A stretch of 64,000 nucleotides of DNA from Allomuricauda sp. (lineage in GTDB: Bacteria > Bacteroidota > Bacteroidia > Flavobacteriales > Flavobacteriaceae): NCBI RefSeq assembly GCF_028280385.1, contig NZ_JANQLX010000017.1, positions 1-64,000 on the forward strand, written 5' to 3'. The position numbers and the translations under genes are program-made. Below, piece by piece: positions 8,519-17,694 of the stretch. The notes under the pieces are model-generated. The model worked only from the letters and a program-made list of their open reading frames with translations, had not been told where the DNA came from and searched no databases. Position 1 is the stretch's first letter. Each line of letters starts with the position of its first letter.

Positions 8519-9016
8519 TGAAATATGTTTAAAAATTAATAATGTATTAATTTAATCGATATGTAAGAAAAAAGCTACAATCTTAAGTTAATTAACACTA
8601 ATCTTCCTATTTGTAACCTTACGTAAACATAAGTGAAAAATTATATGGGGAATTCCCCAAAAAATAGCTGATTATTCCGTGTTGGGAACAAATTTGGAAA
8701 GTCCCTCTGCGTACGTAAGAAAACATCATCCAAAACATGTAATCCATCCAAAAACGTTTACTGGGTTTTCATTGATATCGGTTAAAAAGGCATTATTTAA
8801 GTCTTCCACTAAAATCCTTCTCCATTACTATTCCAATTCCATTAAAAAATGATGACGTTGTTCGGTCAATTGTATATGCTATAATTACAATCATTATTCT
8901 ATCTTCACAATTAATAAGTTACCAACGTTGGATGAGCTCCAATACAAAACACTCAACTCTAAAAACCTAAAATTTTCAATACCCTCTTCCAACATAAATG
9001 GATTTTAATACCGTTG
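8519..9016. other. Intergenic region between precursor and DUF5916 gene
   Basis: About 500 bp of AT-rich sequence with divergent genes at both ends. I find no coding region. It must contain the promoter of the lanthipeptide biosynthetic operon (minus) and that of the DUF5916 gene (plus), but I cannot place either with confidence. Three short palindromes are visible: 8619-8626 (TTACGTAA), 8646-8659 (centred on GGGGAATTCCCC) and 8922-8931 (CCAACGTTGG). Any of them could be a regulator site. Confidence 0.5.
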
Positions 9017-11149
9017 ATGGGTATTCTTCATCTTGGTTTTGGGCAATCCATTGAGCGACCAGAATTTGCATCTGGCAGGTTGACCCATCCGCTGGATTTC
9101 GATGGGGCCTTAAATGAAACGGATTGGAAAAATGCTCCGGTACTCACCAACCTTAAAACCACTGTCCCCGATGAAGGTGGCATACCATCACAAACTACCT
9201 TGGTGCAAGTCATTGCCGATTCCAGAACGGTTGTGATTGGCATCACTTGCAACGATAGCAACCCGGATGGAATCGTACGATTCTCCAAGCTTCGGGATGC
9301 CAATATTACTGAAGAAGACCATGTAAAGGTGGTCATCGACCCCTTCTTGGACGGGCAATCGGGCTACATATTTGCCGTAAATTCGTTAGCGGCGCGTTAT
9401 GATGCATTGGTATCAAACCGTGGTGAAAGTGAGAATGAGGATTGGGATGCGGTCTGGGATGCCAAAACACAAATCACCGAAAAAGGTTGGACCGCGGAAA
9501 TTATAATTCCTATTCAAAGTATCGCTTTTAAAAAAGGATTGTCTAAATGGGGGTTCAATATAGAGCGAAGAATACAGCGTAATTTAGAGACCATCCGATG
9601 GTCCAATGTTAAACGCGACCAATGGATTGCCCAGACCAGTCGAGCAGGATTGGTTACCGGATTACCTGAATTCAATTATGGTATTGGAGTTAACTTACGA
9701 CCTTCTTTGATTGCGAACGCCAACCAACTGGGACCAGATGGTGGTATGGTTATTGATCCCGATATAAGTTTTGATGCCAACCAAAGGATTGGTCCCAACG
9801 TCCTCGCCACCTTTACGGTAAACACTGATTTTGGGGAAACTGAAGTAGATACACGACAAACCAATTTGACCCGTTTTCCCTTGTTCTTTCCTGAAAAACG
9901 CACCTTTTTTCTGGAGGGTTCCGATATTTTCGAGTTTGGATTTGGCACCGGACGAAGTACCCTTCTACCTTTTTTTAGTCGAAGTATTGGACTTCGCGAC
10001 AATGTTCAGATTCCGGTGATGGGTGGAACCAAATTGAATGGCCGTATTGGAAAGACCGCCTTTGGCGGATTGGGCATTCGTACCGACGATTTTGACCTGG
10101 GTGGCGATAAATTTGCCGCGACCAATATGGGAGTGGTTCGTGTGCGTCGCAATGTGCTCAAAGAAAGTTCCGTAGGTTTTATTGCATCTTCGGGAGATCC
10201 TTTGGGTCGTGAGGGCAGTTGGATGTCCGGAGCTGATTTTACATTTCAGACCACTAGATTCAATGGAGACAAAAACTTTTTGGTCGGGGGCTGGGCCTTA
10301 TTTACCGACAGAGCGGATCTATCAGGGGACCGCTCTGCAGCGGGATTCAAGATTGACTACCCAAATGACCTTTGGGACGTTGCAGTGACCTATGCCCGTG
10401 TAGGGGAACAATTTGACCCATCCTTAGGGTTCGTACCGCGGCGCGGAGTTAATTTCTATCGTTTTGGAGGTACGTTTGCCCCAAGACCAAAATCTGCTTG
10501 GCTACGACAAATGTTCCATCAATTTTTTGTGACTTACATCAACAACATATCAGGTCCATGGCAATCGTATAGTGTGTTTACCGCTCCCATCAATTGGCGT
10601 TTGGAAAGTGGCGACCGAATAGAAGCCAATGTAAGGCCTGTGGGCGAAAATATCTTACAACCTTTTGAAATCTCAGACGGGGTTACCATTCCCGTGGGGG
10701 AGTATAACTTTATGCGCTATCGACTGGAAACGGAATTTGCCCGTAAACGTAGATTGAGTGGTCAAGCCACTTGGTGGTTTGGAAGTTTTTATGAAGGGAG
10801 TTTGGACGAGTTTGAATTGACCCTGAATTGGAACCCAAGTGCCTTATTGGCCTTTGAATTTAATGGGCTTCATAATCGAGCTAGATTGCCCTTTGGGAAT
10901 TTTGACCAGACCCTAGCAGGGCTAAGAGTTCGTTTTAATGTGACTTCCAACCTACAATTGAATAGTTATTTGCAATACGATACTGATAGCAGGGTGTTGG
11001 GATTAAATGCCCGTATCCATTGGATATTTTCTCCACTAGGTGATGTCTTCTTGGTATTTAACAATAATACTTTTAACGGTCTCAACCAACCGTGGGAGTT
11101 ACAAAATCGACAGATACTGTTGAAAATGCGGTATAATTTCAGGTTGTAG
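9017..11149 (+). CDS. DUF5916 domain protein with N-terminal CBM9-like domain
   Basis: About 710 residues. The N-terminal part (about 20-200) resembles a carbohydrate-binding family 9 fold (LDFDGALNETDWKNAPVL, VVIGITCNDSNPDGI). The rest is the DUF5916 region: alternating strands, many aromatic residues and a C-terminus of MRYNFRL type, as expected of an outer-membrane beta-barrel. Members are common in Bacteroidota; substrate unknown. The start is uncertain. From ATG 9017 the signal peptide is very short (MGILHLGFGQS), but the frame remains open upstream and encodes a further hydrophobic stretch (WILIPL) with no in-frame ATG; the ATG at 8998 is out of frame. A non-standard start or a one-base error near 9000 would restore a normal signal peptide. 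Confidence 0.88.
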   Translation: MGILHLGFGQSIERPEFASGRLTHPLDFDGALNETDWKNAPVLTNLKTTVPDEGGIPSQTTLVQVIADSRTVVIGITCNDSNPDGIVRFSKLRDANITEEDHVKVVIDPFLDGQSGYIFAVNSLAARYDALVSNRGESENEDWDAVWDAKTQITEKGWTAEIIIPIQSIAFKKGLSKWGFNIERRIQRNLETIRWSNVKRDQWIAQTSRAGLVTGLPEFNYGIGVNLRPSLIANANQLGPDGGMVIDPDISFDANQRIGPNVLATFTVNTDFGETEVDTRQTNLTRFPLFFPEKRTFFLEGSDIFEFGFGTGRSTLLPFFSRSIGLRDNVQIPVMGGTKLNGRIGKTAFGGLGIRTDDFDLGGDKFAATNMGVVRVRRNVLKESSVGFIASSGDPLGREGSWMSGADFTFQTTRFNGDKNFLVGGWALFTDRADLSGDRSAAGFKIDYPNDLWDVAVTYARVGEQFDPSLGFVPRRGVNFYRFGGTFAPRPKSAWLRQMFHQFFVTYINNISGPWQSYSVFTAPINWRLESGDRIEANVRPVGENILQPFEISDGVTIPVGEYNFMRYRLETEFARKRRLSGQATWWFGSFYEGSLDEFELTLNWNPSALLAFEFNGLHNRARLPFGNFDQTLAGLRVRFNVTSNLQLNSYLQYDTDSRVLGLNARIHWIFSPLGDVFLVFNNNTFNGLNQPWELQNRQILLKMRYNFRL

Positions 11150-11244
11150 ATAAATAAAAAAGATTTTGGCTTCTTCAATTCTTCTAAATGCAAACGTTTA
11201 AAGTTTTTGATTTTAGGAGAGGACTACTAAACGAAGTCTTCTGA

Positions 11245-11829
11245 TTACCAAAACTTGTTCTCAAGCATCCATATTAAAGACATTCCCGCTGCAGCGCCGG
11301 AAATAAAAACAGTCCAATCCCGATGTTTGGTCTTAATTATCTCAAGAAAAACAAAGGCAATACCAACAATAAACAAAACCACCAACAATTGCCCTAGTTC
11401 AATGCCCAGATTAAAACCCAACAGGGGCACCAAAACATCTTTTGGGTCCATAAGGAGCGCCTTAAAATAATTGGAAAAGTCCATCCCATGGATAAATCCA
11501 AAGAACAGTGCCATGGCATAATTCCTTCGCATCTTGTTAGCTCCCATATCGGAATTTGGAACTATTACATTGTGCAAGGCCGTGACGAATATTGTGGTCG
11601 GTATCAAAAACTTGATAATATTGGAAGGGATGGATATAATTTCCAAAGAAACCAGTGCAAGGGTAACGCTGTGGCCAATGGTAAAGGCCGTCACCAAGAT
11701 CAAAATATTTCTCCATTGCTGTATGCGATACACGGCGCAGAGAACGATAAGAAAAAGGATATGGTCGTAACCCGCCAGATTGGAAATATGTTCAAAGCCC
11801 AGTTTTAGATAAAAGTGAAAAGGGTGCAT
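11245..11829 (-). CDS. HupE/UreJ family membrane protein
   Basis: A 194-residue protein with about six hydrophobic helices. It carries the family-typical histidine and acidic positions in membrane segments: GFEHISNLAGYDHILFL near the N-terminus, TIGHSVTLAL and FGFIHGMDFSNYF. HupE/UreJ proteins are linked to metal (nickel or cobalt) transport in some bacteria, but many members, including the Bacteroidota ones paired with DUF6702, have no assigned substrate. It starts 1 bp after the DUF6702 stop, so the two are co-translated. No urease or hydrogenase genes are in the window. Confidence 0.85.
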   Translation of the reverse strand: MHPFHFYLKLGFEHISNLAGYDHILFLIVLCAVYRIQQWRNILILVTAFTIGHSVTLALVSLEIISIPSNIIKFLIPTTIFVTALHNVIVPNSDMGANKMRRNYAMALFFGFIHGMDFSNYFKALLMDPKDVLVPLLGFNLGIELGQLLVVLFIVGIAFVFLEIIKTKHRDWTVFISGAAAGMSLIWMLENKFW

Positions 11830-11830
11830 T

Positions 11831-12340
11831 TTAGAATTTCAATTGGTGTACAGCAGTTTTTTTATTGAGCATCAAACTTTTGGAATTGCCATTCACATGA
11901 ACATAAACAATGTTGTTTTGATCAAAAAAGAGATCGGTGAAAACGGCATTTTTAATTTCCAAAGAGGAGATGGGCGCTTCTTGCCGATATTCGAAATAAA
12001 CCCATAAAGCGGTATTGTCCCCTTCCCCACTCAATTTCTTATTTTTAATTTTAAGGTTCACCAACTTTCTATTGGCTTTCACATAGAAAAACTGGTTCAG
12101 GTAGTCCATGAGCATTTTATTGGCATTGCTGGCTTCATTCGGTTGGCACAAAGCCAATTCTTTGCTGTAGGGATCAAATACTATGGCCTCATTGACATCG
12201 GTCAGGAACAGTTTAAGATTTACGGTGAGCAGTTGCTTACTGGCCGAGTACTCTATCTCGCATAGTGATAGTCGCAAAGGATGGGCCTCAACCGGTTTGG
12301 ACCATCCCAATACTACCAATACCAACAACAATCTTAACAC
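11831..12340 (-). CDS. DUF6702 family secreted protein
   Basis: A 169-residue protein with a signal peptide ending near VEAHP, then a beta-rich domain starting HPLRLSLCEIEYSASKQLLTVNLKLFLTDVNEAI. This opening (mature N-terminal His, then C-x-I-x-Y) is characteristic of DUF6702 in Bacteroidota. The function is unknown. It directly precedes the HupE/UreJ gene (1 bp apart), a common pairing, so the exposed His/Cys end may have to do with metal handling by that partner; this is inference. It follows the dipeptidase gene by 17 bp and may belong to the same transcript. Confidence 0.82.
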   Translation of the reverse strand: MLRLLLVLVVLGWSKPVEAHPLRLSLCEIEYSASKQLLTVNLKLFLTDVNEAIVFDPYSKELALCQPNEASNANKMLMDYLNQFFYVKANRKLVNLKIKNKKLSGEGDNTALWVYFEYRQEAPISSLEIKNAVFTDLFFDQNNIVYVHVNGNSKSLMLNKKTAVHQLKF

Positions 12341-12357
12341 GGCCTAAGTGCTTAGTT

Positions 12358-13632
12358 TTATGAAGGGTTGGCCTGTAGTTCTTCAGCAACCTTTTGCACT
12401 TCTTTAAAAACCCGAATCAGATTCCCTCCCCATATTTTCTCAATCTGTTCTTCGGTATACCCACGTTTTACAAGCTCAATGGTAATGTTCATTACCTCGC
12501 TGGCATCAAAAACACCTTGGATTCCCCCTCCCCCATCAAAATCGCAGCCTATACCCACGTGATCTATACCTGCCACTTTCACAATATGATCTATATGGTC
12601 TACTGCATGTTGGACGGTTGCTGGTGGCGTGGGATATTTTTCATTGAGCTCTTGGAAGGACTTTCGCAGTGCCGCCCTTTCCTCTTGGTTCATTTCATTA
12701 ATGCTTTTCATATTGGACCGCAGCGCTGCCATGGCAGAATCTCTTTCCAGGTTTGGGGGTGCTTCCCGAAGATAATCTGACAGCATGGTCAGTTGTACCA
12801 CACCACCATTTTCCGCCATTAGCTTCAGCATTTCATCTGACATATTTCGGTCGTGCCGGGTAACCGCACGGGCATTGGAGTGACTTGCAATGATCGGTGC
12901 CTTTGACATTTTGATCGCATCATAAAATACACTGTCGTTTCCGTGGGACACATCTACCATAATGCCAAGACGGTTCATCTCCCCAACCACTTTGGAACCA
13001 AACTCACTTATGCCGCCATGTTCCGTTCCATTGGCATCGGTTGCTGAATCTGCCAAATCATTGTTTGACGAATGCACCAAGGTGATATATCGAACCCCCT
13101 TACTGTAATAGTGTTCAACATTGGCCAAGTCTTTCCCAATTGGGTATCCGTTTTCAATACCAATAAAAATGGCTCGTTTCCCTTCTTTTTCCAGAGTATA
13201 CGCGTCTTCCGGGTTAAGTGCCAAGCCCACAACATCCGCGTTTCTTTGGGTGGACGTAATAACGGAATCTATCATTTGGAGGCATAAGGCCTTTGCTCGG
13301 GTATTTCCATCATCATCCCGAATATCTTGGGCAACGAACGCAGCAAAGAAAATGGCATCCAATCCTCCTTCTATCATCCTGGGATAATCTACCTTTGAAC
13401 CGGTCTCATTGGGATCATGCCGCTCTGCCATGTCAAAACCAGGCTCGATCATCCGCAAAGGGGTGTCCGCATGCGTATCCAGCGTAAGTATACGGTTGTG
13501 GATCTCCAGTGCTTTTGCCACCAGCTGTTCTTCTTTGGTCTTGGCTTCCTCCTGAACGGATTTTTCCTTGCAACCCGCTATCATCAGTATGATCATAAAT
13601 AAGGTTGGATAAGCGTATCGTAATTTGCCCAT
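12358..13632 (-). CDS. M19 membrane dipeptidase, lipoprotein
   Basis: A 424-residue dinuclear zinc dipeptidase of the renal dipeptidase family, which cleaves dipeptides. All metal and catalytic positions are present: H54 and D56 (DTHAD), E160 (GIENG), H230 (VDVSHG), H251 (ASHSNAR) and D364 (GIGCDFDGG). The N-terminus is a lipoprotein signal with the acylated Cys at position 21 (MIAGC), so it should sit on the outer side of a membrane. It lies in a minus-strand group with an M20 hydrolase and a YfcC-like carrier, suggesting uptake and breakdown of peptide-derived amino acids. A 110-bp gap separates it from argE, so it may have its own promoter. Confidence 0.94.
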   Translation of the reverse strand: MGKLRYAYPTLFMIILMIAGCKEKSVQEEAKTKEEQLVAKALEIHNRILTLDTHADTPLRMIEPGFDMAERHDPNETGSKVDYPRMIEGGLDAIFFAAFVAQDIRDDDGNTRAKALCLQMIDSVITSTQRNADVVGLALNPEDAYTLEKEGKRAIFIGIENGYPIGKDLANVEHYYSKGVRYITLVHSSNNDLADSATDANGTEHGGISEFGSKVVGEMNRLGIMVDVSHGNDSVFYDAIKMSKAPIIASHSNARAVTRHDRNMSDEMLKLMAENGGVVQLTMLSDYLREAPPNLERDSAMAALRSNMKSINEMNQEERAALRKSFQELNEKYPTPPATVQHAVDHIDHIVKVAGIDHVGIGCDFDGGGGIQGVFDASEVMNITIELVKRGYTEEQIEKIWGGNLIRVFKEVQKVAEELQANPS

Positions 13633-13742
13633 AGTTTTTGGTTTAAATGGAAGATGTTTTTAAATGTACAACAATAATGTGCTTGAAGCACCTGGTTTAA
13701 TTCACCAATTGATGGTCACCCAAATTAGTATTGGTTTAGCTT

Positions 13743-14909
13743 TCAATTAAAATTCCCGGAGGATAGTTCCTGAATCAACTTTATCAACATGCCCTCACCT
13801 TTTTCCAGCTGTTCTTTGGAAATATACTCGTTGGCCCGGTGCGCTTGTGCGATGGATCCCGGACCACAGATCGCCGTCTGAAAACCTTCGTTGGCAAACT
13901 GTCCGGCCTCAGCGGCGTATGCCACGGTATTGAGCTTGGCGTTTCCGGCAATTCTTTTAATCAAATCCACCACCTCATCGTCCGCCTTGGTATCCAAATG
14001 TGGCACCGGTGGATGGTTTTCAACAGTTTGGATGTAAAAATCTGGAAAAATGGATCGCAATGCTTCCTCCCGTTCTCCGCAATAGGCTTCAAATTCATTG
14101 ACAATTGCCTGGATATCATCCATGGGAATAGTTCGCAAATCCCAATAAAAATGGGCCTTGTCCGCAATAACATTCGGAGCAATACCGCCATTTACCAAGC
14201 CCACATGAATACTAGAATGGGGAGGGTGAAAACGGTCATCCAACCGTTTGTTCGCTATTAATTCATCCATTTTGCTTTCAAGCCATAGAATGAGGCGCAT
14301 AGATTCATGGATAGCACTCACTTCCTGTTTAATACGGCTGCTATGTCCGGCAGAACCATGCACATAGGTCTCCAAAATATAAATACCCTTTTGGCCTACA
14401 ATAGGTTCCATCATTGAAGGTTCCCCTATGATGGCATATTTTGGGGTTTCCGAATAAAACGTCCTAAGCGTTCTGGCCAATTCAGGCCCTGCCAGGCAGC
14501 CCACTTCCTCGTCATAGGAAAATGCAAAATAGATGGGCTTTTTCAAATCTGCCTTGACCATTTGGGGTAAAACGGCCAAGCAACAGGCAATAAAACCTTT
14601 CATATCGCAAGAACCCCTTCCGTACAATCTTCCATCACCTTTGTCTGTAAGTTCAAAGGGGTCCGTGGTCCATTCTTGTCCCTCAACCGGGACAACATCC
14701 GTATGGCCGGAAAGGATAACACCCCCGTCAACATCCGGACCAATTCGACAATGCAAGGATGCTTTATTACCTTCGGCATTGGGCAACAGGTTCACTTCAA
14801 CCTCATGGGTTTCCATGTATTCTTTGATCCAATGGATGATACTCAAATTGCTTTCGCCCCCCAACACGGGAAAAGAAACAAGCTTAGCAAGGATATTTTC
14901 AACAGTCAT
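13743..14909 (-). CDS. argE: Acetylornithine deacetylase-like M20 peptidase
   Basis: A 388-residue M20 family zinc hydrolase of the ArgE/DapE/CPG2 group. Ligands visible are H69 and D71 (GHTDVVP), D102 (GSCDMKG), with the catalytic/ligand Glu pair at E134-E135 (SYDEEVG) and a GQFANEG segment near the C-terminus. It matches ArgE (N-acetylornithine to ornithine plus acetate) best. No other arginine gene is nearby; the gene is 1 bp from a YfcC-like carrier, so a catabolic role on acylated amino acids taken up by that carrier is also possible. The cytoplasm is its expected location, as no signal peptide is present. Confidence 0.85.
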   Translation of the reverse strand: MTVENILAKLVSFPVLGGESNLSIIHWIKEYMETHEVEVNLLPNAEGNKASLHCRIGPDVDGGVILSGHTDVVPVEGQEWTTDPFELTDKGDGRLYGRGSCDMKGFIACCLAVLPQMVKADLKKPIYFAFSYDEEVGCLAGPELARTLRTFYSETPKYAIIGEPSMMEPIVGQKGIYILETYVHGSAGHSSRIKQEVSAIHESMRLILWLESKMDELIANKRLDDRFHPPHSSIHVGLVNGGIAPNVIADKAHFYWDLRTIPMDDIQAIVNEFEAYCGEREEALRSIFPDFYIQTVENHPPVPHLDTKADDEVVDLIKRIAGNAKLNTVAYAAEAGQFANEGFQTAICGPGSIAQAHRANEYISKEQLEKGEGMLIKLIQELSSGNFN

Positions 14910-14910
14910 A

Positions 14911-16314
14911 TTAACTATAATTAATTGCTACTGCCACAACCAAGGTCAAAATGGCTATGCACAGCAGACTTATCAGTACTGGAAAAATAAAACGAATCCA
15001 TCGGTCTATGGGCACCCTGCACATGCTCAGCATGGCAATGAGTCCTCCCAAGGTGGGATTTACAAGATTGGATATCCCATCCCCAATTTGAAAAGCCAAA
15101 ATGGTGATTTGCCTGGTCAGTCCCAAGGATTCCCCCAAGGGCAACATAACGGGTAAGGTTGCCAGGGCCTGTCCGCTACCGGAAGGGATAAAAAAGTTGA
15201 TCACCGTTTGGGAGATGGACATACAAATGGCCGAGGCATACAAAGGTAAGCCCTGTAAAACCACTGAAAGTTGATGGGAAATTGTATCGCCAATGTTTCC
15301 CATTTCCATAAGTACTTTGATAGAGGTGGCAAAGCCGACCATAAAAGCACCAGGGGCCGCAAGACCAACCGACGTTAAGGCGGTTTTACTCATCGTGGTG
15401 GCATCCATCCTGGACACTATTCCTGAGAGAAAGGCCACCATCAAAAAAATGGCGGATAGCTCGTTGATATACCAATTTAAATTGAACACCCCATACAGAA
15501 CCACCAACAATCCCATCACAAAAATGGAAATGACCATCCAATTATTTCTGCTCAGCCCATATTCCTGCAAGGGCCTGGACAAAGCCAAATTGCTAACATC
15601 CAAACCTTGACCAAGGCTTTTACTGGGGTTTAGGCTTATCTTTTTAAAGTAGCGTACGTTGTAGGAGGCCATAATGGCCAACGCGGTAAAACATAGCGCA
15701 CTTCTTAGCAAAGCTCCTGAAAACATGGGCAGTTCCGCAATTTTATGTCCGGTTCCCACGGTGTAAGGGTTGATTGGGGACAATCCAAAACCAATGGTCA
15801 TGGCCCCTACGGAAATCCCTGCTGCCAAAATCAAATCCCCACCCAACGCCAAGCTGAGCACCGCGGCAATGGGTACCATTGCGATGTTGTTTTCGTAGCC
15901 CACGGCAACTCCAAGAATCCCGTATATAAATGTCATGATCACAATAATCATGTGCTTCTTTTCAAGGCCCAATCTTTTTACCAAAGTACCAACCGCATTC
16001 TCGACTGCCTTTGATTTTTCCATAAAGCCAAACATAATGCCTCCGGCCAGCACGATAAAAATAATTTCCACCGCTGCCTTGAAACCCAAGGGAATGGCCT
16101 TGAACATGTCCAACAGTCCAACGGGGGTTGAAGGGATTGTTTTATAGGAATTGGGAACAACGGTACTCCGACCCTCTACCAAAATGCGTTCATAAGAACC
16201 CGCTGGTAATATATATGTTAAAACGGATACCAATACAATGATGCCAAACAACATGGTGATGGCGTGGGGTATCTTACTAAAGAAAGATGGGGTCTTGGGA
16301 TTAGATTTGCTCAT
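14911..16314 (-). CDS. YfcC family (DcuC-like) membrane carrier
   Basis: A 467-residue transporter with about twelve hydrophobic segments, beginning with PHAITMLFGIIVLVSVLTYI and ending in a membrane helix. The GLSPINPYTVG motif and the general layout match YfcC, in the C4-dicarboxylate carrier (DcuC) superfamily; YfcC members are described as putative basic amino acid carriers. Its stop is 1 bp from the start of the argE-like gene, so carrier and deacylase are probably made together. It follows the carbonic-anhydrase-like gene by 67 bp and may be read through from the upstream operon. Confidence 0.85.
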   Translation of the reverse strand: MSKSNPKTPSFFSKIPHAITMLFGIIVLVSVLTYILPAGSYERILVEGRSTVVPNSYKTIPSTPVGLLDMFKAIPLGFKAAVEIIFIVLAGGIMFGFMEKSKAVENAVGTLVKRLGLEKKHMIIVIMTFIYGILGVAVGYENNIAMVPIAAVLSLALGGDLILAAGISVGAMTIGFGLSPINPYTVGTGHKIAELPMFSGALLRSALCFTALAIMASYNVRYFKKISLNPSKSLGQGLDVSNLALSRPLQEYGLSRNNWMVISIFVMGLLVVLYGVFNLNWYINELSAIFLMVAFLSGIVSRMDATTMSKTALTSVGLAAPGAFMVGFATSIKVLMEMGNIGDTISHQLSVVLQGLPLYASAICMSISQTVINFFIPSGSGQALATLPVMLPLGESLGLTRQITILAFQIGDGISNLVNPTLGGLIAMLSMCRVPIDRWIRFIFPVLISLLCIAILTLVVAVAINYS

Positions 16315-16381
16315 TTATCACAAAGGGGCGGCTTCAAAGGGTGCGGCGCAATGCCAATCTTATTGAATTTGTTTCTTCCGC

Positions 16382-16882
16382 TCAATTTAAGCTAAAATAT
16401 TCGGAGCAGACCAAAGGGGAATATATTTTGTAAAATGTTTTGTGCTGCCCATTATAAATTTTACCCCCAATTTTCAAATCGTTGGCCGGTGATTCTTCAA
16501 GTACTCGCCGCAACTCCTTTATCTTTTCATTGAGATGATAGGATAGAATTATAAAACGACGATTGTATTCACGGGCCAAAACCTCGGAGAGTCCCTTTTG
16601 TCTCAAAACGTTGACATAGAAGTCGTTCAATCCCCTAATATCTGCGTAGACCTGATTTTTCAATGCATCGGATATAATGGGATTGGACATGGCCAACACA
16701 AATGAAATCTCTTGAATATTGTGTTTTAGAATCAATTGTTTGATCTGATCTGCCGTGTCCTTTTCGAACACGACAGAATTCCCCAGTGAGGTATAAAAAT
16801 GGTTTTGACCTCCAAAGACGCGGTTGATGACAGGTTCAAGGCTATCTGCTGGACATACAAAATAGAGGTTCCTATGCATCAA
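16382..16882 (-). CDS. Beta-carbonic-anhydrase-like protein lacking the zinc site (putative)
   Basis: A 166-residue protein I cannot assign with certainty. The first 80 residues can be laid on the core of beta-carbonic anhydrases: NLYFVCPADSLEP against the LxxSCxDSRxxP strand, then FGGQNHFYTSLGNS against the pGdxFxxRNxgN loop, then a helix and a strand HNIQEISFVLAM. In active enzymes that last strand is followed by GHxxCG; here it reads AMSNPI, so the His and second Cys ligands are missing, and the Arg of CxDxR is also absent. It is encoded 55 bp after the LCIB-type carbonic anhydrase and probably in the same operon. It may be a non-catalytic partner or sensor. The fold assignment is my alignment by eye. 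Confidence 0.45.
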   Translation of the reverse strand: MMHRNLYFVCPADSLEPVINRVFGGQNHFYTSLGNSVVFEKDTADQIKQLILKHNIQEISFVLAMSNPIISDALKNQVYADIRGLNDFYVNVLRQKGLSEVLAREYNRRFIILSYHLNEKIKELRRVLEESPANDLKIGGKIYNGQHKTFYKIYSPLVCSEYFSLN

Positions 16883-16937
16883 TTGGGTTTCCCATTAAGA
16901 TTAGATCGTAATCCGACCAAGGATTTGCGCGTTTGGC

Positions 16938-17651
16938 CTATAGGCTTTTCAAATCAATCACCTCAAAGTTTTTGGGCACAAAATAATCGTCCAAACCATA
17001 ATCGGTATTGATGATTATCCCTCCCAATAGTGTCACCTTGTCCACGTGAAATTCATTTTTGCACGACCGGATATGCTCATGTATCTTCTTATCAATGATT
17101 TCGTATGTGGCTTCGGTAATGCTTTTGGCTTGGTTCCCACTTTCCAAAACCTGTTCCCTATAGGGCAACAAGCTTTCTTCAAGCTTCATTTGTTGATAGT
17201 CATCATCATTCATAACAGGCTTGTAGTTACCATCTTGAAGTCTGTCCAGTGCCAACATAAGCGCACCACATGAATTTCCTGTTTCCTCTTGCCTTGGACG
17301 GTACATTTTGCCTAAATCCCCGTCCAGGGTAATTCCAATATGTGGGCCGTAAAATATAAAGGCACTTCCATTGTCCGGGATATGGTGTGCAAAAGCTGTC
17401 ATTCCTGTTTGTCCTGCAAAAGGCAAGCCACCTAGACCACCCATGATAAACGGACCGAACAAGACATTAAAAAACGTTGTGGAAGGTACATTGATGTCAT
17501 CTGAACACACAGAGGTTGCCATCAATACTTTTGAGATATCAATATCGTGCTCTATTTGCATCTTTCCTAGATAATGGATAGAGGTGTCCTTGGCATCCAT
17601 GGCTTCGGGGAAGTAGGATTTGACCACTTCATCAAATTTTCTTTGCAGCAT
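16938..17651 (-). CDS. LCIB-type (theta-class) carbonic anhydrase-like protein
   Basis: This 237-residue protein matches the LCIB/C beta-CA-like domain known from algal limiting-CO2-inducible proteins and bacterial homologues. The signatures are in order: C49-S-D51-D-I-N, GGLGGLPFAGQTGMTAFAHH (68-90), YGPHIGITLDGDLGK (101-115), RPRQEE and SCGAL with C128. C49, one of H89/H90 and C128 are the expected zinc ligands and D51 the active-site Asp, so it looks catalytically competent (CO2 plus water to bicarbonate). No targeting signal is seen; it should be cytoplasmic. It lies in a minus-strand operon started by a COG0523 metallochaperone behind a putative Zur box, which suggests expression under zinc shortage. 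Confidence 0.82.
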   Translation of the reverse strand: MLQRKFDEVVKSYFPEAMDAKDTSIHYLGKMQIEHDIDISKVLMATSVCSDDINVPSTTFFNVLFGPFIMGGLGGLPFAGQTGMTAFAHHIPDNGSAFIFYGPHIGITLDGDLGKMYRPRQEETGNSCGALMLALDRLQDGNYKPVMNDDDYQQMKLEESLLPYREQVLESGNQAKSITEATYEIIDKKIHEHIRSCKNEFHVDKVTLLGGIIINTDYGLDDYFVPKNFEVIDLKSL

Positions 17652-17694
17652 ACTAAAGTTTTAAATGTTTATTTCGGTTTAATGTTTTTCGCAA

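Noticed and set aside
14533..15156. 207-codon plus-strand frame across the argE-like and YfcC genes
   Set aside because: It is antisense to two genes with clear family motifs, and its own sequence is low-complexity shadow with no domain.
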